Source: Callipepla californica brunnescens (Eukaryota > Chordata > Aves > Galliformes > Odontophoridae). From it: a stretch of 64,000 nucleotides of DNA. Positions within the stretch are counted from its first letter, which is position 1. Each line of letters begins with the position of its first letter. Shown here in pieces: positions 1 to 11,875 of this stretch. The DNA lies in assembly GCA_023055505.1 (NCBI GenBank), contig JALIRH010000004.1, positions 16,983,368 through 17,047,367 of the forward strand. The letters are read 5' to 3'. The notes under the pieces are model-generated. The model searched no databases, was not told where the DNA came from, and saw only the letters and a program-made list of their open reading frames with translations. A program made the translations under genes and the position numbers.

Positions 1-1035
1 CACAATCTCAGCAGTACTAGCAGCTGCTGTTTAGAACTGAAATCCTTGTTTCTTACAGGTATGTGTTTTACTGTGAAGGTTTTCAGCAGCCTCCCTTCTT
101 CAACAGAGATATGTCTCTCTGAATTTTTGTAGTTTTGAGTAACTATGACGACAAACCTTGTTTATAGTTTAAACCAAGCCCCATTCCAAGGCAAAAATAC
201 ACTGCAGTAATCCCAATAGAATGAGAAATCGCTGGATGACAGAGTTGTCAAAGGCTGCATGTATGGCAGCTCTCTCATCATTTTCAGGCAGGTTCTCTTG
301 TCTTCATAAAGATCACTGCAGCTTCTAGTTAATGTAATGACCTTTACAGAAAGGATAGCAGAACTGCACAAGGCCACAAAGGCACTCTTGCCTTTAACCA
401 TTTGGGAAAAGTCTTGAAATAGACTAACTTGAAAACATAAAAAATAAGAGCAAGATGACGCAAAGTAGTGTCAGCACAATAACATTCACCATTCTGCGTC
501 CTCAAAGAGTATGTTAACACACGATGTAGCATTTTCACCATCTCACCATGAAGTAGGGAAAATATTACCCTGACTACAAGAAGAGGAAACGAGAAAGAGC
601 CACAAGCAGGACTGATGGGACCTTTACCACAGGAAGTCTGTGGGAAAAAAATCACTGGATGTTTGGAGCCTAGGGGTTTTATCATCAGCTAGGGCACCAC
701 TCATCTGGGAGTTTACAAATTTACTCTAGCATTACATTTTGCCCTATTACAGTATCACCTAATGGCAATCAGCCAGGATTTGTGAGACGCTTTGCATGAA
801 TACAGCAGCAATAGATCACTTGTTCAAACATCTTTCTAACACCTATCAAATACATCTTCTTTTTACTAATTTCCCATTCACTGGGTAATTATTTTCCACA
901 GTATTTCATGTAGAACATGAAGAACGAAGCCTCACATTTAAGACTGGCATTAGTCTTTATGTCTCATAAGTAATAACTTCATGGAATCAAAGTGGAGTCT
1001 CTCTCCTTGGATCTCCAAAAGCCACCTGTAAAGGC
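1..1035. other. AT-rich non-coding DNA
   Basis: No exon, RNA gene or repeat is recognised here. Open frames are short, have no coding-like composition on either strand and lack paired splice sites. The stretch is best read as intron or intergenic DNA that ends at the CR1 fragment beginning near 1036. Confidence 0.5.
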
Positions 1036-1134
1036 CCTGTGCACCCTGCTCTAGGTGGCTATGCTAGAGCAAGCGCTTGGATCAGATGGCTCTACAGGTC
1101 CCTTCCAACCCCAGCCATGCTGCGATTCTGTGGA
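1036..1134 (+). mobile_element. CR1 LINE, 3'-end fragment
   Basis: This is the last ~100 bases of a CR1 non-LTR retrotransposon in plus orientation. It reads through the CR1 tail segment CCTGCTCTAGGTGGC, then an equivalent of the GGATCAGATGG motif, GGTCCCTTCCAACCCC, and a final GCGATTCTGTGG, which is a worn copy of the ATTCTATG-type terminus. All coding sequence is missing, as is normal for CR1, which is usually copied with severe 5' truncation. The open frame that starts inside it at 1039 is a by-product of the repeat and not a gene. Confidence 0.88.
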
Positions 1135-4100
1135 TCAACAGATCCTGATAGTTTCAGCCTTTGCTATGCAGGACCAATAGCAGTGCAACTCCAGACTCTC
1201 CCTTCTAGTATTCCAGTTACTGAAGCTGAAACACTGAGTCATATACTTCCTTCTGTCAGCAGTGCCTTTGGTAATCCACAGAGATTTGCCCTCATGGGAG
1301 TGAGAGGTTGCTTTGTTAAACTGACCTTCTGCTGGGAAAAGACTGTCTTATGGGCCAAAGACATACCAAAGAATGTCTTTCTTGATTTCCCTAGCCTTGG
1401 CCCTGATCAAATCCCAAATACCACAGCACTGCTCTTGCTTTCGTGCCCTGAAAGGCGGTGAATCAATGTAATTCATGCTGCACAGTTACTTCCCCTCCTG
1501 GGTGCGGTTTTACTGCCTTGGCCTTGCCTACAGTTTATGTTGACAGAAGCTGACTTAAATGAGGATTAAATATAGTTGTGCCTCAGCATGACTATTCACA
1601 CATACAAGGAAGGAGATGAAAAATAAATGAAGTTGTTTTACTTTTTAATATGTTTAAAAGCTGTCTCCTACTGCTATTCTCATTTTCAGAATTTGACTGA
1701 GAGCTGGGAGCTAATCCTCCACTGCTTTGCATTTTTACAGAGAAAACCACTACCATCATTATTAAGGCGGGATTCTGCAACTTCCAGTTTTCAAAAATAT
1801 AAATACAAAGGCATCAGGTAAATACAAAGAATCAGATCTAGGCTACAAGGTTTTTAACTGAAGTCAACCGAACTCTGCTGATTTACTGAAACCGATTACC
1901 CAGGGTTGGTCTTTTCCAGAAGCTTCATCTGTTTTGTGTTTGAACTTTCCAAAGAAATCTGACAGTTAACTGACTGGCAAGTGCAAAACTGCATAACAAA
2001 GCAGCTTGCACTTCTCATTTGAAATCACATTTGGTTAAGAAAAGCAAATTATTTTTTTATGTGAGCCACCCTAAACGGGCACAAAGAATAACAAAGAAGA
2101 TTGTGCCACATATCCATTTAGCTGCCACTTCAACTCAGAATCACATATAACTACCACTACAGTGATTACCGATTAGTGCTAAATATTTTCATCTCAGCCT
2201 TCCAGGTACTGTTATGGTCTAACTTAGCTGTGATTAACCAGTTCTTTCTTCCAAACTACTACATACCAGTGAAATCAAGTGTTTTGTTTTCACATATACA
2301 CATATTTTTTTCTAAAGCATTTTTCACCTGTCCAAGCTTAAGAAGAAAAAACAAAGCTTCAACACTACATCACTCACAATTCAAAAAAAATAATCTTATT
2401 GTCTGTACAAAAGAAAGATCAATAGTTTCTCAGGTAAACAGCAGGACTTAATTATAATGCCACATATACTGGCATTTGGTATTGCTTTTCTTGAGATAAA
2501 TTCTCATGAAACGACTGTCAAGAAGGTTTGTTTTGTTGGAAGAGCTAGAGTGAAATACATTTTGAAATGTCCCAATTCTAAAATAATGAAGGAGGTACTA
2601 AATAAACTCAGCAAGACAATGACATTGTTAAAAACAGAGGAGGCTCTTGAACAAATGGATAACCAGTAAATGCTGTAAAATGTTTGAGATGCAATCAGCT
2701 CCCTGCCTGTAAGAACACTTCACTCTGGTAACATAAGGTTGGCTGATCATCCCTTATCAGAAAAATACAGATTTTTTACAAGCCAGACTTTATATGCTGC
2801 CTTCTTAAATGCAAAGGAGAGAATTCTAAAACACTGTTATGAGGATTGTAGATAATAATACTTACATGGGTGCAACAGCACCCAAAAGGAGTTCTTTAGA
2901 TAATGCAAAATAAGATTTCTCTGTTTGGAATAGCACACCTATAATGTGAAAAGGGAAACATTAACAGTTAACTCTCAAAATCCAGATGTGTCATATTCTG
3001 GAGAAACTATTTTGGGAGACATTTTCAAATATTCTATAAAAATCCTCTAGCTTATCCTGAAGAAAAGATAATAATAATAATAACCAAATGGCAATGTATA
3101 GGAGAACATTACAAAAATGACCTTTATTATCTCCATAGTTTGATTTACTAAATCATAGTCGTTAAAAATCAGAGATAGAGAATAAAAAGAAAATAAGCAC
3201 ATTAAGTACAGAAACCATTCTTAAAAGTTGTAAGCAAAAACTGAACAAAAAACCCCACACCAGGCATAGTCACAGTGCTCTAATCTTGAGCCCATGAAAC
3301 ATTTAAAAAAGAGCAAACACTTGCTGAACGTAGTGGATAACAGAATGAAATATTTAAGCAGCAATTCACAGTTTATAGTAAAGAATGAAATATCAAGCCG
3401 TTAATCAGAATCTTAGGGGGCTAGCTCCAACGAGTAAAATTGTCTGGTAAAATTCAGAAACTTTAATATTAACTTCTTGCCCTGCTGTGGTCAAAGCAAT
3501 CCAAACAAGCCAGAAAGTAAGAATATTTTCAGAAAGAGCCCAGTGGACAAGAATAAAACACACTAACATAGAACCATATAAGATTAGTGGGAACAGAATG
3601 GAAAAGCTATGCTATGCTATCATATGTCAAGAAGCATGTTCAGGATACGTGTTTCAGATCTGCTGTCAGATGGGACACCAACAGGCAATTGCAATTTGTT
3701 CATAGACTGGCAAAATAATTTTCATTACGATATCTACAAGATCCTGGCATTCATTAAATATCACCTGGTAATTAAAAATCTACTTATTAATTGGTCACAG
3801 AATACAGAAGTTATTGAGTTAAAAGAAAAAAAAATCAAACAAGAAATGTATCTGAAGTATCTTATATAAAAATGTAAATATTTTCATATCTTGATTGAAA
3901 GAAACTATAGCAAATAGATGATTTCTTACCAGGGGAAAGGCAAAGGAAGGAGAAAGGTTCAATATAAATTTATACTGTTTGCTTATGTTATTTATAATAT
4001 TTCCAGACAAGAAACAAAGTACACTAGCTTCATTAGAAAGTATAATGCAAAGGCTGAAGTTTCCATGATCAAGATAATGTCAAAAATATATGATTCATAG

Positions 4101-7100
4101 CTGTTTAAAGAAGACAAACTACATTAAAACTATTAAGTTATTTAGTGTAGACTGTAAATATGAAATAAAAGACTGAGGTGATATCATGCAGATGATAAAT
4201 ATTTGCTCCCGAACTAACCAGCACATGAGGTTTCAGAACTGCTTAGCTTACAAAATGTGTATTTCTCCCTTGTTATCTCGCAAAATACATAATGTCGCCC
4301 CAGATGTCTATATGAATTGCAAAACAGTCTGGTCTTCCTTCATACTGACAATATGGGAATACTGGATGGTAAAAAATATTTTGAAAATCCATCTTGAAAG
4401 CAGTTACGAAGATAGAGACAGAACCTGAACAGGACTTATAGACATGTGTACTGGGGTTTGGTCCATCCAAAAGACTTAAGGTAGGCCTAGGGAAGCTTCT
4501 CTTGTTCTTTGTAGGGTAAAAAAAAGTAATAATAATCTTAAAACCATGGGACCAGGCAATAGTTCCCACCATTTATTATTGGGAAAAAAAAAAAAAAAAC
4601 ACCAAAAACTATTAGACTATTAGTACAGTATTTAATAATGGAAGACAACATATTCTGTGAGATCAGTGCCAAGAAAACTCACAAAAATGGACAAAAGTGG
4701 TGCCGTACTTTGCAAAGACAACAGAACAGAAATGCTAAGCTTATGAAGAAGCCTTGATACAGATATAAACCTGTGAAACAAAAGGAAACAAAGAACCTTA
4801 TCAGGCAGAAATAAATGAGTTGAATAGTCCAACTTCTAATTTTCTATACTTTGACTCTTCCAAAGCATTTTCAGTGCCTCCCTACTAGCGAATACTCAGC
4901 TCCACAATAAAGGTCTCTTATCCATTTCAAAACATGGCTGCATTTGTATCATTTGAAAACAGAACACAGCTACAAACAGTACACATTTATTTATTCCTAT
5001 CATGTAGGAAGTTACGTCAATTGCCACTGTAGCTATAACTGAAATGTTTTATTGTAAATGGCTAAAAATGTGTATATTTTAATTTTGAAAATTTCTTTTA
5101 ATTTCACAACAACATTATTTTCCTGGTTTCTCCATTTCTTTTCCCCACTCAAGCGCTTTAATTTGCAAGTGTCAACATATTAGTTAAATCAATAAACAAC
5201 ATGCAGACATGCAAAGAATAAGTTTAGTGGAGCAGATCCAAACCAGCTTCTTTCAGCACCTTAGCTGCTGAAGTGAATTTAGGTCTCTACTGTCACATAC
5301 ATGAAACTGTTCAGAGCCACCACACAAAACTGCCGTGTATTCTGAGATACACATATGTGAATTGCAGCTGTATACACACTTTCAAAGTAGCTTGTACAAG
5401 TCAAATCAGTAAATGGGCTGTTGTTAGGTATGAAGAGCAGATGCCAGATGAAAACAAGGAAGCAGACAGCTTGGCCAAAAAGCTAGACATCTACTAGGAC
5501 AAAGAAAAGTAATTTCTGTAATTTGAAAGCAGATTTGACAGAAACTCTTGCTATTGTTTGTTGAAGTTCTCCTCACTTCAGAGCTAATCTTGCTGAAATT
5601 ATTGCTTGGTTTGAATAAAGAGGCAGGAGTCACTTATTAGGTTTCAGTGGTAGCAGAGCCAAGTGTAAGCCCTTTGTACCAAGGGCAGCCTTTCCACATG
5701 TGATTTTGCTTCCCAGAAGCATGAAGAGGGATTAATACAGGTGAGGCAGCTCTGCCCTTCAGGTCTGACCTGCATAGGCTAAATGCCATCCTATTGCTAT
5801 GGCTACAAAATCTTGTCATCGCTGAAACAAGGAGTTGGGATCCTTCGTACATTTGGAATTTAGTTTCTACATGAGGATGAACCACACGGTATTGATGTAA
5901 CCTTCCAAATATCTCCTACTTTAGCAGTATACAAAACAAGCATCAATACCAAAAGCTTATATATGCTTCTTTTCACACTAAAAGAAAAGAAGAAGAAAAG
6001 CAATACAATCTGGGACTGGCAACAAAATATTTATCAAGTTTCTATCTCTTGAAAAATTTTATGTTTCAAAGCACTGCTGAAGAAGTAGTGTTAAAGTGAA
6101 GGCAAAACATGCACTTCAGATCAATGAATGGTTCCAAATTAAGTGGGAAATAGCTTATGTTCTTAGTTTCTTAATGTTCAGGAGAAGACAGAGGTCCTTG
6201 ACATTAAGACTCCAGTCCATACTTGTTCCCACTCCCATCCTCTGCTGAAGAACCGCTGTATCATCTTGAGCAAGCCGCTTCCCCTCTTCATTGCCCCGAT
6301 TTCTTCTCTGTACTTAAGAGATAATGCAATAGTCATACTCAGCAAGCTATTGTGTAAGTTATTATGTTCTGAATTGTATAGCAGAGACTGTCTATTCCGG
6401 TAGAGATATAAACAATCTTATGTTTCCTTTGTTGCTCTTCAAAGAATTTTGTTGCTTTCTGTACCTCTTTGTGCTAAGACCATGAACTGCAAGTACTGAC
6501 AGATGAAGGTGAAAGCTCATCTCCCAGCACTGCCGCCTGACTAGAACTAAGCAATACCTACAATTATATTAAACTCTCTGCCCCTCTGTTTCTCTCTCCT
6601 CCTTTCACATGCATACACAATACACCACTGACTGTACCCATTCGATAGCCGAACAATGTCCAAAAAAAGCTTACAAATTCTTCTACGATTATCTAAAGAG
6701 TATCTTGGAAAAGTTTCATTTCAATAGTTTTATTACAAGCACAAAGATTTATGACTGCATAAAGTGCAAGTTACCTGCTCTATGGCCTATCAAAAATAGA
6801 AAAGGAATCAAAAAGCTTTACAAGCTTGCCATCCCACAGGTGCAGCACATCCCCCACTGCAGTGAAGAACTGATCTGCTTCAAGCAATGAGCCATACTCT
6901 GAAGGCACGACAGCCCCTCATCCATGGGAACTTAACAAGTAGAACAGCTATGGAAAATTACTTTAAGAAGCAGTGTCTTTAACACCTATGTCATATTACA
7001 TGGCATTAACACTGCATGTTTAAAATACAGCTCTGCACTATCAGCTGGAGTGCGTCAGTATCTCTGCTGCTCAGTTCTACTATTTCAGAGGTCACGGAAG

Positions 7101-7636
7101 GAATTTAGTGACAGTGTCATCCTCAGCTCTTGGAGTACAGTTTGTCCACCAGCATCAAGACAGCAATGCAATTATATGCATGTGTCCGCTGGTTAATATG
7201 TTTACCATCTTGTGTGTATCACCTCTACAAGTGGGCACAGAAATTTCTTTCTGTCCAGTTTTCAGACAGTGATTTTGGAATGACAGTAAGTGAAGTTTGT
7301 GATAAATTTATATTTTGGACAATCCATTCCATATTCTCAGACTGGTCGCAAAGAATGTCCTTCTTCTCATCTATGAGGTCTTAAATCTCCCTGTATAATT
7401 TTTTTCATCATTAACACACTTACTCTTGCAGACACATTGTGGTATTTTTTATTAGTTGATATCCCCATCAGCCCCTTTGTCCTGGAAAGTTTCTACATTG
7501 AAAAGAGTGGGTCACTGTGCATCTGAATAAGGCAACACCTTCTATGAAAACAGAGATGAAATGCAGTCACCTTGAATACAGTGTTATATTAGAGTTTAAC
7601 ATCAACAAGGAAAGCGTGAATCCTCATTAATTAAAG
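1135..7636. other. AT-rich non-coding DNA with simple repeats
   Basis: About 6.5 kb in which I recognise no gene or interspersed repeat. It contains a short ATA repeat near 3070-3083 and a 16-base A run at 4584-4599. Reading frames of 60-100 codons occur on both strands, as expected by chance in sequence this AT-rich. None shows a family motif or convincing acceptor/donor pair. Confidence 0.5.
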
Positions 7637-7762
7637 GTCTGAGGCACTGGTACAGGCTGCTTTGAGAAGCTTTGGATGCCACTTCCCTGGAGGTGTCCAA
7701 AGCCAGGCTAGAACAGGCTTTAAGGTCCCTTCCAACCTAAGCTGTTCTGTGATTCTATGAAG
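7637..7762 (+). mobile_element. CR1 LINE, 3'-end fragment
   Basis: This is a 5'-truncated CR1 in plus orientation. Diagnostic pieces in order are GAGGCACTGGTACAGGCTGC, a GGATGCC...CCTGGAGGTGTCCAAAGCCAGGCT equivalent, AAGGTCCCTTCCAACCTAA and the terminal GTGATTCTATGAA. The copy is moderately diverged: a GATGGGGC-type segment has been lost between the AGCCAGGCT block and the tail. It contains no reverse-transcriptase sequence and cannot move by itself. Confidence 0.92.
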
Positions 7763-10700
7763 GGTTAATAAGAACAATTTCATCCTTCCTGCGCTATCTA
7801 GACATCTAGCAGTAACAGGCCACCCAAAGTACAAAAGTGTACAGAAAAAAGAAAAAAAAAATTGTAGAACACTTGTTTACCTTTGTAGCTGCTTAAAGAA
7901 ACCACACATATTCTACCTTTTGTTTCACTTACAAAGAGAAAGTAGTTTTTGCACAGAATAACTGTAGTCTAGTAGTTCTGCTGTGTATTTCCTTACAGTA
8001 GAAATTCTTCAAAAGACTGCCTGGTCAGAGAATCAAGGCCTCCATTGATACAGAGTTGAACCAAATTCATACACAGCTTACAAAGATCTAGAATAATCTC
8101 TAATAGAATTAACTAAGCACAAACTTTCCAACTATTATGCACTGCAGAGCAAAGAACAGAAAGCCTTCAAGGGAGCTGTCTGACAACAGTACTTTTATGG
8201 GACTGCTATAGGCCTAATATTAAAGATGAGAGGAAAAAGATCCCTTCTATCCAATAGATGTTTGAAAATAAAATTAAGACAAAAAAAATAAAAGCAGTTT
8301 ATATTCTTCCCATATTCTTCCCCTGCAGTATCTTTCCACTCAGGAAAAGTGAAATGACCTTGGCAATGAGGCTGCAGACCATACTTGTGAGATTGAGTTT
8401 CCATTCCCAGCCACTACTGAAGAATTGCAGGACTTCAGAAGACTCTGCTATTGCACAAAGATTGAATTTCGTTAACAGGAAACAACAGCCCACAGTTCAA
8501 AATGCTGCAAAGTAGATCAAAAGGTTAGTTCTTCCTTTGAAGGAATAAAGAGGAGCGTTTAATACTTCAGCATACCCACGATGCTGACCATAACACAGGG
8601 TCTGAGCTCGCCAGCGGCGGTCTGAAAGGTGATAGCAGCGGCCATGCAGAGCTGGGCCCAGGCCCAGCTGGTGACAAATGGGTGATAAAGCACTTGCACT
8701 GACAAACAGCAGGACACACAAACACTGGAAAGTTTCATTGCCAAAGCAAAACATTCTCAAACTGAAATAATAGTTCCCAGAAAGTAGCTATGCTCTGGGA
8801 AAAATGAGGAAAACCCAATGGGTCTGGGTTACAATGCTGGCACTGCACCAGCATCTACAAGAGACAGAACCTGTTTGCAGGCCTCCTTTTCATTTCACTT
8901 TTCTGTTTGTTTGTTTTTTGTCTTTTTGCTTGCTGGGGAGTTTGGGACACACAACACCTCACAAATTTGCTGGACCTGCCCATGGGCTCTAGAGGTTTCC
9001 CCATATCATTTTGTCCAAGCTGCGGGAGCACATCCTGAGCATCCAAAGGACATTTAGTTCATTGCTTTCAGAAGCTAATGTAATGATCTGGAACTGAATT
9101 AAAGGCTGAACAGGAAATCCTTTCATCTTTGGATAAGTACTGACAAGCAAACTGGCTTTATATATATTTATTTTTTATTTTTTCCACAGAAAACTGTAAC
9201 TTTTAGAATTGACATATTAAAAAAAATCCTGTTTTTTTCTTTAAAGGTGAAAATATTAAACATTTCAGTTTCTCCAGAGTGAAACCTCAGGTTCAAAACA
9301 TGAAGCTGAAGCACCTTATTTTGCTTTGTCTCAGCATGTTAATCCTCAGCTGCCTAACCTAGCACAGGCTTCTTGCCCATGTTCTGACCAGAGATGGGGC
9401 CCTCCCTCAGTACACACTTCAATGAGGCACAGTCACCTCCCCTCTTGCTCTTTTCCATAGCGCAGGTCCTATCAAGATTTCAGACAAATCCAGAGACTGA
9501 AAAGAACTTCCTAAGTCCATTTCATTGTCTGAAAAATGTTCAACTGTTTGCTCTTTTTTCCCCTCAATGAAAGCTGTCAGCAGAAAGAAACTCTTGGCAA
9601 AACCCATTGGACAGAAAAACTTCCTCCATCAGTTTTTCTTCTTCAACTTCCTATTAAGTTCATAGTTTCATTTTCTTATTTCTAAAACTAATATAAACCC
9701 TATTTAGACCTCAGCCTTGCTTGATAACCTTTGAGAACAGCTGGGGAGCAGGAAAGGATGGAGGGGGATTCTACATCACCAGTACATCAAGCTACTGGCA
9801 CAGGGTATGTTTAGATCACACACAGTAATCTGGAAACCAACTTCCAACTTCCAGTGAGGTAACTGAAAAACTACTTCTGTGCTTAGTGTGTGGTGCACAC
9901 AGCTGCTCTCCCCAGAAGGCAAATGCAATGGTATCTTCATTTTGGAAGGCTTAGCTGGGACCAGTCAGGCATTGGTCAGGCAAGTCATTTTAAAGCATGA
10001 TGAAACTCAGTGATTTTATCTGTAGAATGCTAGCTGCATACATATGCATCTTTTCCATAATACAGAAGTTCTGCATAAGATCTGCAGCAAACACTACAAC
10101 GTACCAGAGGAAAAGGATTTACTTGAATCACCTGAAATTGGACATTAAAAAAAAAAAAAAAGTAACCAGCTGCAACAGGCTTTGGACGATGATTCATCTT
10201 TTGGAAATTTCCACTGGCAGTCATTCTCAGTCTGACCAACACTTTGTTAGACACCGTGGTACACTGCACCAGGCTTCTGGAGTTACAACAGAGACACACT
10301 GAGCAGCACCAGCCATGTTCTGTTGTCTGTCCCTTACTTCCATTTCCTTTGCATGAACCCAGCAATCTGCATTTGGTAAATTACTGAAATAATGATAATG
10401 ATAATATAAGAATAATAAAAGATTGCAGAAAGCAATGATCTAGGTTGGTTTCGTAAGTGCAGGGTTGAGCTTCAGCCAAAAGACTTGCCAAACTGCGATA
10501 AATGGTCACTATGGGAACAGATGATGGATAAGGGATGATAAAGTCTGGGCTGCCAGTGCAGTTAGGAGACCATTAAATATTAAGTATTGCTTTCACAATG
10601 GCACCTTTTTATTCAGTCGTGTCCAAAGGCAGCTGGAGGCCCAGCACAGCACACACACACGTGGAGCAGGAGGACAGAACATTGCTGCTCTGTCACTCAC

Positions 10701-11615
10701 ATAGGATCCCCCTCTTGAACACGAATGTGGTGCCACACACTGGGAACCCATCTTCTTTGCAAACTATGTCATAAACACAGTGGATTTTGCATACTGCTGT
10801 ATTATTTTTTCAAAAAACACTAACTCTTAGAAATTAAACTTTTAGTGCATAAGCTGTCAGCCAGTATGTGGACAGGGGAAGAAGAGGAAAGTTCTCAGAC
10901 AACTGCTTCCCACATTGTCATCCTTCTGGAGGCTTCAGATAGCTGGTACTATCAGACAGAGTTACTAGCCCTGAATACACCTTCACATGCCTGTATGGTG
11001 AGAACAAGATTTCTTTGTTCCCTAACTGTGTATCTGTCAATGCAAATCTCTAGTATCTACCACAACAAAAACCTACAGTCTGCTATAGCTCCTTGATAGA
11101 AATTCGACAGAGATCCTGTTTCTGAAACTACTGTTCTCTACACAAAGCTATTTCCACTCATTACTGAATCCTGTCTGTAACCAACACAACATTTTGAGAA
11201 TAAGTGCAATCCTTCATGACAGAAAATTTATTCTATCTCTATCTTTACGATCGTCTTTGAGAGATTTTCCCTTTTTGTGTAACTTAGTCAGACACCTTCC
11301 TCTCAGCTCTGTCTAAGATTCAAAGAAGGGAAAACAAATTGGAATTATCTTAGTGTAGAAATGATGAACAAAAAATGCTGCTATTAAGAGAGAGAAATCT
11401 TTGAAGCAGAGGTTTGTGGTTCTGTTTCATTTGTAGCAGATGCCAGTTCCCATTCAAATCAATGTTTTTAAAGCATAGAAAACAATGAGCTATCTCGTAT
11501 CAGAATCATTTTCTAAACAATCACCTTCACCCACTGAACTCTTACAACCCTGTAATAGGAAAATAACATTCATAAAACAACACAGCTCTAGTTGACACAT
11601 TTTTAAGCAAGTGCT
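7763..11615. other. Non-coding DNA with exon-like patches
   Basis: Mostly AT-rich and unrecognised. Two minus-strand segments stand out and are treated under findings: 8576-8698, a GC/CpG patch behind a strong acceptor, and 9437-9573, an open frame between an acceptor and a weak donor. A 15-base A run lies at 10147-10161, an AT-rich ATA/ATG simple stretch at 10386-10420 and a short CA repeat near 10650-10661. Confidence 0.45.
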
Positions 11616-11617
11616 TG

Positions 11618-11875
11618 CGTAAGGGGTAACAACTTCAAACTAGAAGATGGTAGACTTAGATTAGATAGCAGGAAGAAATTCTTTGTTGTGAGGGTGTTGA
11701 GGCACTGGAACAAGCTGCCCAGAGAAACTGTGAATGCCCCATCCCCGGTAGCATCCAAAGCCAGATTGGACAGGGTTTTGAGAAACACGAGGTGTCCCTG
11801 CCCACAGCAGGGGTGCTGGAAATAGGTGACCTTTAGGGTCTCTTCCAGCTCAAACTATTCTCAAACCTATGAAAT
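11618..11875 (+). mobile_element. CR1 LINE, 3' fragment (~255 bp)
   Basis: A longer CR1 tail in plus orientation. It begins in the TTCAAACTAGAAGATGGTAG segment and continues through the AGGAAGAAATTCTTTGTTGTGAGGGTG block. It then shows GAGGCACTGGAACAAGCTGCC, the CCATCCCCGGTAGCATCCAAAG block and GGGTCTCTTCCAGCTC, and ends at AACCTATGAA. These correspond to the last coding codons plus 3' UTR of CR1. Unlike the 7.64-kb copy it retains the section encoding the end of ORF2, but it is still 5'-truncated and inert. Confidence 0.93.

Noticed and set aside
1039..1461. Plus-strand frame of 140 codons
   Set aside because: It starts inside a CR1 tail and runs into unrelated flanking DNA.
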